The notes under the pieces: model-generated
What the model was told of the DNA's origin: nothing
The model's database searches: none
The model's input: the letters and a program-made list of their open reading frames with translations, nothing else
Assembly: GCF_005239225.2 (NCBI RefSeq)
Contig: NC_133302.1
Coordinates: 2,542,001-2,606,000, forward strand
Length of the DNA: 64,000 nucleotides
Reading direction: 5' to 3'
Origin: Populus alba
Lineage: Eukaryota > Streptophyta > Magnoliopsida > Malpighiales > Salicaceae
Shown: piece by piece, positions 13,289 to 26,739 of the stretch
Numbering within the stretch: the stretch's first letter is position 1
How the letters are laid out: each line of letters opens with the position of its first letter
Program-made: the position numbers and the translations under genes

Positions 13289-14120
13289 TTCAGCTGCAGA
13301 ATTTAAGGAACAATCAATTAGCAATTGCTGATACATGTGAAGTGATCATCGAGGATAAAACAGCAATTTAAGCTTAAGAATGAGAGAGCATAAGACAATA
13401 GCAACTGCAGTTAAACATGGAACAAGCAAAGCTTTCACATTATTGTTAATGGTAAAGACATGAAATTAAAACAAGAAAGAAGCAAAGAAGAGTTAGCTAT
13501 ACCTCTGTATAACAAAGAGTTAGCTATGAAATTGCAGCAATCGGAGAGAGAAGTTTTGCAACTGAAGTTATTGAATCGGAGAAATGGGGTGTTCAAATCG
13601 AATCAGCAGTTCATGTATATATAGACAAACACATCTGCCTTTGCTGGCTTTATTTATTGCGAGTGGTTCCAAATTATTACACGTTGGAAAGAATATGTAA
13701 TGAAAAAACAATTATTGAAACTTTGAAGTAAGATAGTAAAAAGTTGGAAAAATATCAAACAGACTCTTATTGGTAATTTTATGGTAGGTGCAGATCGATT
13801 GAGTATCGGTTAAAAGTATGTTTCCTTGAAAATTATTAGCAATGCAATAATTGTCAAAGAATAAATTATTGAGCTGGAATTTAGAGTGGTAACTTTTGTG
13901 GTGGTTGCTGATATTGGAGTACGAGTGTTCTTTGGAGTACGGTTGAATTGATATTCTAAAGTAATATCCACATGGTATTCACACTATACCAAGGGACGAA
14001 AAGATATCTTTATTTGGGATTTTTTTTTGCGGCTTCTATTTTCCATATTTATCTTTATTTTCCACATCTGAAACGTTTTTTCTATGAAGCAGCTGCGCGC
14101 ATGCCAAGAAAATGAGAAGA
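13289..14120 (-). promoter_or_regulatory. TNL-1 5' flank, shared with TNL-2
   Basis: From 13340 to about 14120 this matches the region upstream of TNL-2 (48410-49320) almost base for base, and the matching sequence reaches into the shared 'gcagctgcgcgcatgcc' block at 14088. Conservation of a non-coding flank this long marks a recent joint duplication of promoter and gene. On the minus strand, 13438-13350 also contains a hydrophobic reading frame (VKALLV...VAIVLC...KLKLL) that ends in a stop before the TNL-1 ATG; in TNL-2 the same frame runs on into the TIR exon. A transcription start cannot be fixed by eye. Confidence 0.6.
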
Positions 14121-17100
14121 TACAAAAGTAAAAGAAGAGAAATTCTTGAAGGTTGGGACTTTAGTGCTCGCCTACGAAAGTTGGGACTTTATTACCAGGA
14201 AATTTCCCATTTTTATAGACGATCCTATCATTAATTGTATATCATGTCTTTTATCAATTTTATTTCAGACATAGTTTATACAAAAGTAAAATAAGCTATT
14301 ATTCAATATTGATGATCAATAAAACAAATTTTGCTTCAACGGGCCATATGATTTTGCAAATTTGATGCAGTGGACTTGCAAACTAACAAGTTTTTTTTTT
14401 ATAAAAAAAATGAATAACGTTAAAGGATATAATTAAAAAAACAAAATCATGTAGTTTCAAAATATACACCTCATTATTTAGTTTGGAAATTTTATTTATT
14501 TCTATTCAGTTTTATTAAACTTTTATAATTTTTTCTACTTAAAAAGAATAATTTTTTTATTTTATTTTTTTATTCAATATTATCAGGAATTTCTAGTTTT
14601 TTTATTTAAAGATACTAATTTTTAAATTTACTTGTTGTTATTTTAAAAATAATATTTTTTTCTATTCAGTTAAAGAATTCTCTCTTGCAAATTATTAGCA
14701 ATGCAATCATTTTTTTTCCCTCGAGATCCTTTGCAAAGTTTAAAATTTAAAATAAAATTTTAAACAAATAAAATTTAAAATTTAATAAAAAATGGGTTGC
14801 CAACCCATATAATATCTATAAGTTTTTTTTAAAAAAATATCAAACATTCTACATAAAGTTCATTTATGCTATTTATGCTAGCAAATACTTAGCAAACCCG
14901 TCAATTAAAATAAAAAACAAACTAAAATCATATTTAGGAAATATCTCTATTTTCTTTTTATTTTTGGATTATTCACTTGATTTTACTAGTCATTATTTAT
15001 TTATTTTAATAGATTCATTTAGCTATTATATAAATAGTTGATGTTTTATTTTTTGAAGACAATTTTAAAAACAATTGATTTTTTTCTTAGAATTTAAAAT
15101 TATAATTTAAATATTAAAAAACTCTAATTCCTTAACTTTCTTGGAAATACTTTGCAAGTAAGCCGGTCAATCACAATTTTTCAAATTATATACAGTGTAA
15201 AGCCGGTCAATCACAATCTTTTATATTTATTACGGACATTTTTTATTTTATTTTTGTGTTTTCTATTTTTTTTTATTAAGAATATTTTAATTCATTCTAT
15301 TCTTTGGCTAGACATATCATAATGGAAATTGGTACATTTATTCGATCTAATTCGTATTTTCTTGTTACTATCCTCTAATTTATTATTACTAGATATATAA
15401 AAAAAAAATATTCCTTTTCATTTAAATGAAAGATCCAATTGAAAAAGCTAGTTAATGGCAAGTGGTTCATACTTTTACACTACACATTCTTTCTAATAAA
15501 TTCAAAGGATGTACCATACATCTATTAAAATCATGTTATGTTTAAAGGTAATTTAAAAACCTCAATTTAGTTTTAAAATATACGATCCCATCATATTATG
15601 TTGTGTGGAATTTTTCTTGTTACATTGTTTTTTGTTTTTTATTGTTTTTCTAGTTTTAGCATGTAAATTCAGTTCATGTGACAAATTAAGATTTTAATAT
15701 AAAAATTTTTAGGATAATAAATATTTTTCTCTGTTATTTTTTATTTAGTTTAGAAATTGTATTTATTTTTATTCAATATTATTAAACTTTTATATTTTTT
15801 TCATATTAAAATAAATATTCCTTTTCATTTAAATAAAATATCCAATTGAAAAGGCTTATTAGTGGCTTCTTTCTAATAAATTCAAAGGATGTAACATATA
15901 TTAGTTTCAAAATATAAAGATTCCATCCCATCATATTATGATATTTAAAAACCTCAATTTAGTTTCAAAATATAAGATTCCATCCCATCATATTATGTTG
16001 TGTGGAATTTTTCTTGTTACATTTGTTTTTCTTGTTGTTTTTCTGTTTTAAGCATGTAAACTCAGGTGACAAATTAAGATTTTAATATAAAAAATTTTTA
16101 GGATAATTTTTTTATTTCAAAAAAAACTATATCAAATTATAATGTAATTTTTTTTTTATTTAGTTTAGAAATTTTATTTATTTCTATTCAATATTATTAA
16201 ACTTTTATATTTTTTTCTACTTGAAAAGAATAATTTTTCTATTTTATTTTTTTATTCAATATCATGAGGTTTTTCTACCTAAAAAGTAATAATTTTTCTA
16301 TATAGTTGTTTTTATTTTAAAAATAATAGTTTTTTCTATTGAGATAAAGAATTCTCACTTGCAAATTATTAGCAATGCAATCATTTTTCTTCCTCTGCAA
16401 AGTTTCCACAGCAACTGGGTCCACGCGTTAACATTATTGAGGTCGAACAGGTTACTGCTATCAAACTCTTCCAAGCTATTGTTGATCAATGTGCCAAAAA
16501 CACAACAGAAATTCAAGCAAAGATTTTGATTCCCCTCCATTATTCTTCTCTCTTTAACCATTCTTCTCTCTGTGCTATTATTGTAACATTTTATTAAAAC
16601 CGTGTAAAACGTTGAAAACATGAGTATCATGAAGTGACATGAAGTTTCGTGTTTGTTATAAGAGGATGTCGATAATTAATTATATATGTCATAATTTAGT
16701 TTTTTACCCTTCATTTTTATAAAAAAATGATTTTCAGTAAATTTAGTTAATTTTAATTATTTTATTATTTTCACATTTTCTACCATGGATGGAGCAAAAA
16801 AGGGTTGGTGGCTAGCATTTAAGCCAGTTTCCGGTCCAAAATTTCATTCTTCTCTCTGTGCTATTATTGTAACAATTTATTAAAGCAGTATAAGACGTTG
16901 AAAACATGGGTATCATGAAGTGACATGAAAAAATCAGAAAAAATACACAAAAAATAATAAAAAAAATATATTAGTATTGGAAGTTGGGACTTTAGTGCTC
17001 GCCTACGAAAGTTGAAAATCATATTTTACCAAGCACAAAAAACTCCTTAACTTTAGAATTTATACAAAACAGCTACACAGTATTATTTTTTTAAAATTTT

Positions 17101-18769
17101 AAATATTAAAAGAATTATTCCACTACTATTCTAAGTAAACTTGAAAAATATGTAAAAGTTATTCTACTGTTGTCTTGATTCATATATGATAGGATATTTT
17201 TGGATATTTTTAAGGAAGAAATTCTCAATTGTAATTAAATTTTTAGAAGTTTTTACAAAGAGATTATATATCTATTTCTTGTTCTCTAATTTTATCCATC
17301 TTTTATATTTATTAAAAATATATTTTCTTTCTTTCTTTTGTTAAGAATATTTAACTTCATTCTATTCTTCAAACTTCTTCCCTGGATATAATTATTTCTT
17401 GCAAATTATTAGCAATGCAAATTATTAGCAATGCAATAATTATAATTATAAAAGATAAAAATGTAACGCATGCAGGAAAAAAAAAACAAGGAAATTTGTA
17501 TAATTTACAAAGGATTTTCTTATTCTCGCTAATTAATCCCAGAGCGAGGTTCCAAGAAAAGCCTCAACAAACTTTTTTTTTTTTTTTAAATTCACTAAAA
17601 AATGTTCATCATCTTTCTTGGAAATTATTAGCAATGCAAATAATCATAATTATAAAAGAGGTAAAAGGTAACTATTGAGCCGGAGTTTCGTGCTGGTTGC
17701 AACAAATGGGTCCATGCGTTAACATTATTGTTCTGTCTTGAACCGTTCTTCTCTCTGCGCTTTTACTGTAACAATCTATTAAAGCATGCTATTATTTATT
17801 AACCTTGTTCCTTTCTTGTGTTATTATTTATTGACTTTATTGTGACGTATTTTACCAAGCACAAAAGATTCCTTAACTTTACAATTTATACAAAACAGCT
17901 ACACAGTATTTTTTAATTTTAAAATATTAAAAGAATTATTCCACTACTATTCTAGTACTAAACTTGAAAAATATGTAAAAGTTATTTTATAACTAACATT
18001 TGAATGATACTGTTGTCTTGATCCATTTATAATAGTATTTTAAAATACGGTTTGTCTTACCCTAATGATAAACCCAAATTTCTATTGAGTATGAGAAATT
18101 ATTGTTGATTAAATTAAAGAGAAAATCAAGTTGTACAAGCATGCATATAAATTCACTTGTTTGGATTCAAAATTCTCAAAACTGACTAGAGAGTGTCATC
18201 GATATATTAATTCATTTATTTGAAATTTTTTAATTTATTTGAAAGTAGGGTGAAAATTTCTTTATAAAATATTTTTTGATTATAAATATATTAAAATAAT
18301 ATTTTTTTAATATTTATTTTTCACATTAGTATATCAAAATGATCCAACAATATATTAAAAAAACATGATTCAACCATATTCTCAAATATATCCTAAAACT
18401 AAATTTAATCCCTTCTTATCCTATTTTGTCTATCTTTATATATGGTGATGGAGATGATAGCATGATTTATAAACCGTTATATAACTTAATCTTGGCAAAT
18501 AACTCATCTAGTGATCCCGGTTAAGTAATTTATTTACTTTGCTCGAATATCATGAGTTTTTATTTAAGTAATGAACTAGCGAGGGAGTTTGTTTCTTATA
18601 GTTATTAATTAAAACAATTATTTATATGATCAATTAGATTAGGGATTTGAGAGATGAATATTAGATTACACAGTTACTCTTTTGACAAACAACTTTGTGC
18701 TATTTTCCACATCAACGTATTAGATTACATCGTTACCTAACAAATAATAAAATCAATACCCTCAAACTC

Positions 18770-18804
<35 letters not shown>

Positions 18805-19159
18805 GGTACTCTTTTAATCACATCTAGTGTGATTCTTGTGCTCAAGTGGTCCAGTGAGGGAGACCAAACTGCTTGACGGACTGGAAAGAAAAAAAAGCAA
18901 TTTATGGGTCGACCATCATTCTATTTACCAGGGAATTGGTTTGGAAAGTGGGCTATGTCTATCGTTGTGGGGAAGATAATTTTGTCCTTCCCTTTTGTTT
19001 CCTCCGAACACATGTAGTTAATTATAATTAATTAATAATTTGAACAATCTCGAGCATGCTTAATTTAATATAATTAATTGTGTTGTGTAGACTTTTTTTT
19101 TGTTACATTTGTTTTTTTTTTCCCCGGTTTTAGCATATAGACTTAGTTCATGTGATAAA
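14121..19159. other. Spacer tract A, first part: repeat modules
   Basis: No gene is supported. AT-rich sequence with repeated pieces of module R1 (start 'gcaaattattagcaatgcaat', then 'ctgggtccacgcgttaacatt', then a stretch ending near 'gtatcatgaagtgacat'): about 14686-14760, 16355-16710 (longest), 17398-17440 and 17620-17790. Sequence near 15400-15560 is repeated with small changes at 15800-16050 ('cccatcatattatg...tggaatttttcttgttac'), a local duplication. Open frames at 16355-16630 and 17415-17678 fall inside these modules and show no known domain. Confidence 0.55.
18771..18804 (+). repeat. ATT trinucleotide microsatellite
   Basis: About eleven perfect ATT units in spacer tract A, directly after a copy of module R7. 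Likely length-variable between individuals. Confidence 0.9.
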
Positions 19160-20804
19160 TTAAGATTTTAATATAAAAAATTTTAGGATAATAAATATTT
19201 TTTTCTGTCATTTTTATTTAGTTTAAAAATTTTATTTATTTCTATTCAATATTATTAAACTTTTATATTTTTTTACTTGAAAAGAATAATTTTTTATTTT
19301 ATTTTTTTATTCAATATTATCAGGTTTTCTAGTTTTTATGTTTAAAAATTAATATTTTTTCTATTTACTTGTTTCTATTCAGATCCTTTGCAAAGTTTCC
19401 ACAACAACTGGGTCCACGCGTTAACATTATTGAGGTCGAACAGGTAACTTACTGCTATCAAACTCTTCCAAGCTATTGTTGACCACTGTACCAAAAACAC
19501 AAAAAAGAAAAAAATCAAAAAGAGATTTTGCTTCATCTCCATTATTATTTTTTCCTGAACCGTTCTTCTCTCTGTGATATTACTGTAACAACTTATTAAA
19601 GCAGTGTAAAGCGTTAAAAAACACAGGTATCATGAAGTGATATAAAGTTTCGTTTGTTATAAAAGTATATCAATAATTTTTTTTTTTAAAGTATGTTAAT
19701 AATTAATGATATATGTCATAATTTAATTTTTTGCCCAAATTTTTATCCAATTTTTTTTTCATTAAATTTATTCATAATTATCAAGCTTGAGTCGGTGTCG
19801 ACTCAGACAGGTTATAAGGATTGACTTAAGTCAAAAAAATATTTAGATTTTAATATTTCATATGAAAAAATTAAGAAACAATTCATGTGGATATAAGTTA
19901 TACATGTTATAAATAATGAAGTTTAAAATATTATTTCAAAAGGTTTTTTTATTTCACATTGAAAAGATACTATCTTATTCTTTTAAGTTGGAGTATTTAA
20001 ATTAAAAAGATTTTTTATTCTATATTAAAAAACCATAATTTTTTTTTAGTAAATATAGAGTATATATACTAAAAGGGTTCAAATCCCACATTAAAAAAAT
20101 AAAACATTCTTCTGATATTTATATACTGAACTTTGAAATGAGTTAGTAACCAACTAAAAAATACAAAAAAAAAAAAAGGGCTCTAACTAGAAGAAAAAAC
20201 ACATTTAAAAAAAAATAGAAGTCTCTAGGTAGAAAGATAAACACATTTGAAAAAAAAATAGGTTTCTACTAGGTTTTGTTAGGTCACCCGAGTTCCAGAT
20301 CTACTCGGTGGGTTGACCGGTTTTCTCCGGGTCAACTACAGGCCCGAGTTTTCAATAAAACAGACCCAGTGTTGTTATCCAATTTTGGACCTATCTTTTT
20401 TATAATTTTTCTGAAAAATCCAAAACTAACAAAAAACAATGAAAACCCAACAAAATATATTCTTGATATATTTGTATTGTTTTTAGTATTTTTAGTGTTA
20501 TATTAATAGAATTTAAATTTTCAAAGGTTTTTTGAACCAATTCGATATTATTTTTAAAATCATTGATTTTTTTTATGAAGTCAATGTTGATATTACTTTT
20601 TTTTTCCTAAAAAAAAAAAATTGAGGAAGAACCTAACAATATTTTACTTATAAATAAAGGTTCTCACAACGCATAAAAAAAGAGTAATGAGGTAGTTTTA
20701 GATAGAAAATTGAGGAAACCCAAAGAAACTCTAAAAAAAAACCCAATCTTTTATCTTCTCTAAGCCAGCCGCCGCCCCCCATTTCCTTGCCAAAAAACAG
20801 AACC
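19160..20804 (+). repeat. Duplicated block X, copy 1
   Basis: About 1.65 kb that is repeated at 51355-53008 in the same orientation with high identity and a few small indels. It contains a full R1 module (19380-19735), a stretch rich in 'gtcaactc/gactcag' motifs (19780-19830), and an open frame beginning 'LGHPSSRSTRWVDRFS' at 20276 that is present but not conserved to its end in the second copy. No terminal repeats or target duplication are obvious, so this is either a segmental duplication of the spacer or a non-autonomous transposon with unrecognised ends. Confidence 0.75.
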
Positions 20805-22319
20805 CCATTAAAATCATGATATATTTTAAAGTAATAATTAAAAAACCTCAATTTAGTTCAAAATATACAATACCATCATTATGTGTCTTTTATCAATTTT
20901 AGCCACATGTTGATCGATATTGAGCTGGAATTTGGAGTGGTAATTTCGAGGTAGTTGCTGTTGGAGTATAATTATAAAAAAAGAAATTAATTTTTTTAAA
21001 AAATATGGTTCAACTATCCTCCTAAATAATTATAATGCAGTTGATACTAAGCTGAATTAGATTATTTTTTTTTAACACAATCAATGTGGCCTGGCCTTCA
21101 TGGAAGGATCACTGAGTTAAAATAATCCGGTGCTGTCTTGGTGAGTTTGTAGGAAAAAAAGATGAGCGGAAAAAAATAACTCGATGGCTGGGTCAAGTGA
21201 GTTCAAGGACAGGATGACTTGATAGACCTCAAGTATCTCTACCTGTACTCGATGAGTTGATGCCATGACAAAAGCAGACGAAGAAGATGGAGAGAGAAGC
21301 TGTAATGGTTAGGTTTTATAGGTTTGATTTAAAGTTGAAACCGAAAACAATATTTGCTTATAATTTTTGTTCCTCTTTTATTTGCTTCTGCGTTAATCAT
21401 AACTCATCACAGAATTTATATCTCTTTAATTATTTGCAAACGTTAAAGATAACCGATCCACTCTTTAGTTTCTATAGTTAATTATTCATATCCTATTATT
21501 TTGGAAACAATTGTTTTTTTTTTTTTTTTTTTGTATTTGGTAATCTTCATCAGAGCAAATAATTATGAAAAAAATAATTAATATGAAAAAAATATACCGA
21601 GAAAGAATAACGAAATTTCCTTTCATAAATTACGAGGAATTTCGAGCGGTAATTACTCGGTTAAGTCCATAATCTGCCCCAATTTTACAAGTAGTGAAGA
21701 TGAGGCTGGAACTTTTGAAATGATAAAAGCTAAACTTCAATTGTGTTGTGATATTTTTGCATCCTGATTTTAATTAATTAATTTGATAAAAATTAATTTT
21801 TATTTTTTAAAAATATTAATCTTTTTAATTAAACCTAAATTGAGTTTTCAAACTTAATTTTTCACGAATTAAATCTCTAATAAAATTAATTTAACCCTTT
21901 TAAAGTATAATTAAATCCTTGCATTTAATTAAATCCTTTAATTGGATTAAAATTAATTCTTAAATATAATTAAAAATTAATTTTACCCATGATTAAATCA
22001 AATTGATTTATTAAAAATTTAATTATGTTATTAAACTTAATATTTATGTAAATTCATCCAATAATCATTTAATTTTACCTGTTATACATTAATGCAGAAA
22101 AAACCAAATTCAAGATGATCATTATGAAACATTGGATTATATCTTTAACGTGGAACATAATGGTGGGTCCGATTAATTAATTATATCCTTAACTGCTATA
22201 AATAAATCATGAGTTATCAACAAGAAAAAAGAGGCGCCCACAATCTCTTATCCTTAACATAATGGTCGGTCCGATTAATTAATTATATATCCTTAATGTG
22301 GAACATAAGATGATACAAC
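20805..22319. other. Spacer tract A, unique AT-rich part
   Basis: No gene or clear element. There is a T run of about 20 at 21513-21532 and a short direct repeat 'ggtccgattaattaattatat' around 22167 and 22268. The open frame at 21287-21481 has no recognisable domain. Confidence 0.5.
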
Positions 22320-22480
22320 AGTTTAAGCTTAATAATGAGAGAGCAGAAGGAACAATCAATTAGCAATGGAGCAATTGCATAAGGTATCTTCTCTCTTGCA
22401 AATACAAGCAAGAGATACATGTGAAGTGATCATCAAAGATAATACAATAGATTAAGCTTAAAATTCGTCAAGCTTGATAA
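22320..22480 (-). pseudogene. Orphan relic of TNL 5' leader
   Basis: The stretch 'gagatacatgtgaagtgatcatc...gattaagcttaa' matches sequence just upstream of the TNL-1 coding start (13320-13390), in pieces and partly rearranged. No TIR exon follows. It is best read as a leftover from an ancestral TNL unit that has lost its coding exons. Confidence 0.55.
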
Positions 22481-22745
22481 TGAAAGTCATTGATTTTACT
22501 AGTTATTTTGGATTTATCTTAATAGATTTAGCTATTATATAAATAGTTGATGTTTTATTTTTGAAAACAATTTTAAAACAATTGATTTTTTTTCTTACAA
22601 TTTTAAATTATAATTTTAAAAATTAAAAAACTTTAATTCTTTAGCTTTCTTGCGAATACTTTGCAAGAAGTCAGTCAATAATAGTTTTTCAATTCATATA
22701 CAGTAGAAATTTCCTTTATAAATTACTAGAAATTTTCAAGTAGAT

Positions 22746-22870
22746 GGAGTGGGGGTTGTTTCCTTATGCTCCTTTTATTTTCATTTCTCTCTCTATATTG
22801 GATGTTTGAAAAACTTTATGACAATAATGCAAGAAAATACTTTTTGATGGGCATGCTATTCGAGACTTTT
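22746..22870 (+). repeat. Repeat module R2 copy
   Basis: A copy of the module with 'gtttccttatgctcctttta', 'tttgaaaaactttatgacaa' and 'gatgggcatgctattcgaga'. Compare 6926-7070, 24229-24480, 29925-30085, 53295-53410, 56185-56350, 57600-57860 and 59960-60190. All copies are on the same strand. Confidence 0.65.
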
Positions 22871-22879
22871 ATTCAAGTT

Positions 22880-23600
22880 GATTTGCTTTTTATTTGACGG
22901 TTTTTTTTAGTACTACTAAGCTCTGTTCATCTTAAAATTTTAACTATCTTTATTCAATATATTTTAAGATTTCTCATAAAATTTCAACTCAATCTGATGA
23001 TCGGATTGAAAATTACGCCCAATAATATAAAACTGGTCAAATTATGATTTTCATCAAATTTCTGAATTTTTTAAAATATTCTGAAATTTTAACCCAAGCT
23101 AAAATATTATATTATAAGGCTCTAAGTAAATTTTAAATTTTTTTTGATAACTTAATCAAGAATTATAAATATTTTTACATAAAACTAGTTAAAAAATATT
23201 GATAAAGTCTTGACCTAGCTGTAGCCCACCCAGGACTTTAACATGCCTGTCGTCCCTCCTTCTGCCATAATGCTGTTATGTTAATGTGCAGCTGCTGCTG
23301 GTGGTATTCTTCAAATCTTCTTTCTTGAATTGGCTTTTTGCATGGATGCATACAACAATGAGATGGGATCAGCGGAAGATCTGCAGGATAAACTTTATGT
23401 TTAAGAAAAATTATTTTTTAAAAAATTATTTTTAATATCAATACATTAAAATGATCTAAAAATACTATAATAATATTAATTTGAAGTAAATAATAATGTT
23501 TTTTTAATTTTTTTTTTAAATATTTTTGAAATATAAAACAAACATTATTTACAACATTTTTTTTTTGTGATTGTTATTTTTAGTATCATCTCCATCACGC
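22880..23600 (+). repeat. Repeat module R3 copy 1
   Basis: About 0.7 kb repeated at 56655-57400 and, as a shorter piece, at 27820-28260. All carry 'ctaagctctgttcatc', 'cattttaagatctctcgtaaaa'-like and 'gaaaattacgcccaataa'-like strings in the same order, then 'ccataatgctgttatgttaatg' and 'gatctgcaggataaacttta'. No coding potential is seen. It is an interspersed repeat of unknown type. Confidence 0.7.
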
Positions 23601-24819
23601 TTAAACTAAAACAAAACCTACTCAGCGATGAGGTTTTCAGGCTACCAAATTTGGAAACAGAAAGAAAAAACTTTATTTATTTATTTTGGTTCTTAAGAAC
23701 ATAGTAAACAAGTAATTGATTGTCAATTTTGTTTTTAAAACAAAATCAGTTTTTTTTATTTTTATTTTTATTTTTAATATCAATATATTAAAATTATATA
23801 AAAAAAACACTTAAAGAACATCAACCTGATATTTCAAACACAGTTTATACTAGAAAATAAGCCATTATTCAATATTGATGATCAAGAATAAATATTGATG
23901 ATTAATAATAAATTTTGTATAATTTGGACAGCATTTTCTTATTCTCGCTAATTAATCCCAGAGCGAGGTTCCAAGAAAAGCCTCAACAAACCTTATTTTT
24001 TGTTATTTTGAAATCACTAAAAAATGTTCATCATCTTTGATGCAGATTATTAGCAATGCAATAATCATAATTATAAAAGGTAAAAGGTAACACTACCTAG
24101 AGGAAAAAAGCAAGGAAATTTCTCAAGCGTGTAGTGCTGGTAAATATTGAGGAAGGAATTTGGTTCCAAGAAAAGCCTCAACAAACCTTGCCCTGTCGTT
24201 CTTTCTCAATCATACTGATTGAATATCAAAATGGGGTGTTCGCTTTTTTCATCGGGTAAGCCATGTAAAGAAGGGAAAGGACACAAGAAAGATGCTTCCT
24301 TTCTTTCTCACTCATACTGATTGAATATCAAAATGGTTGTTCCCTTTTGCTTTTTATTTTTATTTCTCTTTTTATATTGAAAGTTTGAAAATTTTTATGA
24401 CAATAATACACGATAGCACGTTTTGATAGCTCTTCAAAACTTTATGACAAGAAAAGGAATGTCTTTTTGCGTTCCTTCTTAGTGGTAATTAACATTTACT
24501 TTTAACACATTGAGGATGATCACTCTAAAATTTGATTAAAGGACTTACTTTCTTAAATTATACGAAAATTAATCCATGAATATTATTTTTTTACAATAAA
24601 AGGAGAAAAAAAGAGCTACATTTGTTTCAAATCCTAGCCCAGATTGGCTCAGAATACAAACCATGTTACAGAGGCCAATTCTTGGATCCTTGATTTTGCT
24701 AAAATTCGATTGAGAACTGGTGCCTAAAATTGAGAACTGGCTCTAACAAGCTGAGTTTAACCCTGACCTGTAACACTTGTGCTCAATTATTGTCCTTTTT
24801 GGGTAATTTAGAGGGCCCA

Positions 24820-24960
24820 GGTTTATCACCAGGAAGTTTCCTGTGTAAATTACTTGAAATTTCTAGTGAAATTTCCTGGCAATCAAGGCAGGAATACTGA
24901 GTCAACCTATAAATGGACTAATCAAATAATATATTCAAATAAAATCAGCCAAGTCAGAGA
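24820..24960 (+). repeat. Repeat module R4 copy 1
   Basis: Begins 'caggtttatcaccaggaa' and ends near 'aaaatcagccaag'. A near-identical copy sits 0.58 kb downstream at 25398-25540, and a third at 49372-49510 just upstream of TNL-2. Before it lie an R1 piece (24045-24150), an R2 copy (24229-24480) and an R5 copy (24488-24700). Confidence 0.7.
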
Positions 24961-25267
24961 CCCCAATGCAAGTCAGTCAATCAATGATAGTTTTTCAATA
25001 CATGTACATGAAAAAACATAGGAAATTTCCTTTGTAATTTACTAGAAATTCTAAGTGAAATCTCCCGTCAATGCAGTTGTATTATCTTTAGTTTGTATTA
25101 ATCTCTCAATTGATTATGTCTGATTTGAAAATTAATCTTAATCTCTCAAAATTGTTATTCCTTATTAATCTTTCAAAGTTCCATGGAAACATTAAATAAT
25201 TCTTCACCTAATCTTATCATTTATTTATGTAAAATAGAATGGGTTAAATTTAAGGATATCTGTATTT

Positions 25268-25540
25268 GGGATGTTTGTCGATATTTGGGATTTTTTTTCC
25301 GCTTCTATTTTCCATTTTTATCTTTATTTTTCGCATCTGAAACGTTTTTTCCTTGATGCAGCTGCGCGCATGCCAAGAAAGTTGAAAATCATATCCCAGG
25401 TTTATCACCAGGAAATTTCCTGTGTAAATTACTTGAAATTTCTAGTGAAATTTCCTGGCAATCAAGGCAGGAATACTGAGTCAACCTAAAAATGGACTAA
25501 TCAAATAATATATTCAAATAAAATCAGCCAAGTTAGAGAC
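25268..25540 (-). repeat. Orphan TNL promoter piece plus R4 copy 2
   Basis: Positions 25268-25380 match the far promoter of TNL-1 (14010-14115) and TNL-2 (49205-49310), including the unusual GC-rich 'gcagctgcgcgcatgccaag' string, but no TNL exon lies on the minus-strand side. It is followed at once by module R4 (25398-25540), the same order as at 49205-49510 upstream of TNL-2. This marks the site of a lost or displaced TNL unit. Confidence 0.7.
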
Positions 25541-25948
25541 CCCAAACAGTCCCTCTGTTAATAATTCATTCAAAAGAGTTATACAATATTTTTATTATTT
25601 GGTTCATGGGAAACTTTTTAATTAATTATATATTAAAACCTAGCATTATGTAATTCTAATACTATATTTTGAATAATTTTAGGGAAGAAATTATAATATA
25701 ATTGTAATTAAGTTCTTAGAAATTTCACAAACAGATTCTATATCTATCTCTTTCTTACTCTCCAATATTTTCATCCATCTTTTATATTTATTGATTAAAA
25801 ACATATTTTATTTCTTTATGTGTTTTTTTTTTCTTTTTTACTAAGAATATTTGACTTCATTCTATTCTTCGAACTTGTTCTCTAAATATATAACCAGTAT
25901 CATTTATTCAAACTAATTCCTATTTTCTTGTTAGTATCATCTAATTTG

Positions 25949-25949
<1 letters not shown>

Positions 25950-25980
<31 letters not shown>
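25950..25980 (+). repeat. AT microsatellite
   Basis: A perfect TA/AT run of about 15 units. A matching run occurs at 49899-49925 at the same relative place after module R4, so the two spacer tracts are homologous here. Confidence 0.9.
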
Positions 25981-25984
<4 letters not shown>

Positions 25985-26329
25985 AAAATAAATATTCTTT
26001 TATAATTTACATGATGTACAGCCCATTTATTAAAATTATAATATGTTTAAAGATAATTGAAAAAACTTTAATTTAGTCATTTTTATAAACGATCCCATTA
26101 TTAATTATGTATAATATCTTTTATTAATTTTATTTCAAACATTGTTTATACTATAAAATAAGCCATTATTCAATATAGATGATTAATAATAAATATAGAT
26201 GAATAATAATAAATTTTGTATAATTTGCAGGGGATTTTCTTATTCTCGTTAATTAATCCCTGATCGAGAAAAGCCTCAACAAACCTTATTTTGTTATTTT
26301 GAATTGACTAAAAAGAGTTCATCATCTTT

Positions 26330-26560
26330 CTTGCAAATTATTAGGAATGCAATAATCATAATAATTATAAAAGAGGTAAAAGGTAACACGTACGTAGAGA
26401 AAATTTCTCAAGCGTGTATTGGTAAAGATTGAGCTGGAATTTCTCAAGCGTGTATTGCAACAACTGGGCTATATGATTTCTATCAATGGGCTATATGATT
26501 TTGCAAAAGGTAACACGTACGTAGAGGAAATTTCTCAAGCGTGTAGACTTGCTAAATGGC
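26330..26560 (+). repeat. R1 module with local duplication
   Basis: Contains 'ggtaacacgtacgtagag' and 'tttctcaagcgtgta' twice, about 125 bases apart (near 26383 and 26510), so a short piece of the R1 family was duplicated locally. R1 relatives nearby are 29135-29290 and 29735-29885. Confidence 0.6.
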
Positions 26561-26739
26561 AGCATTGAAAAAACAGGGTTGCTAATTTCGAGCAGCAAAT
26601 ACTTAGAAAGTCAGTCAATGTAAGTCAGTCAATCAATGATAGTTTTTCAATACATGTACATGAAAAAACATAGGAAATTTCCTTTGTAATTTACTAGAAA
26701 TTCTAAGTGAAATCTCCCGTCAATGAAGTTATATTATCT

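Noticed and set aside
20276..20506. Open frame 'LGHPSSRSTRWVDRFS...' in block X
   Set aside because: The second copy of the block diverges in the second half of the frame and no domain is recognised. Likely chance within a repeat.
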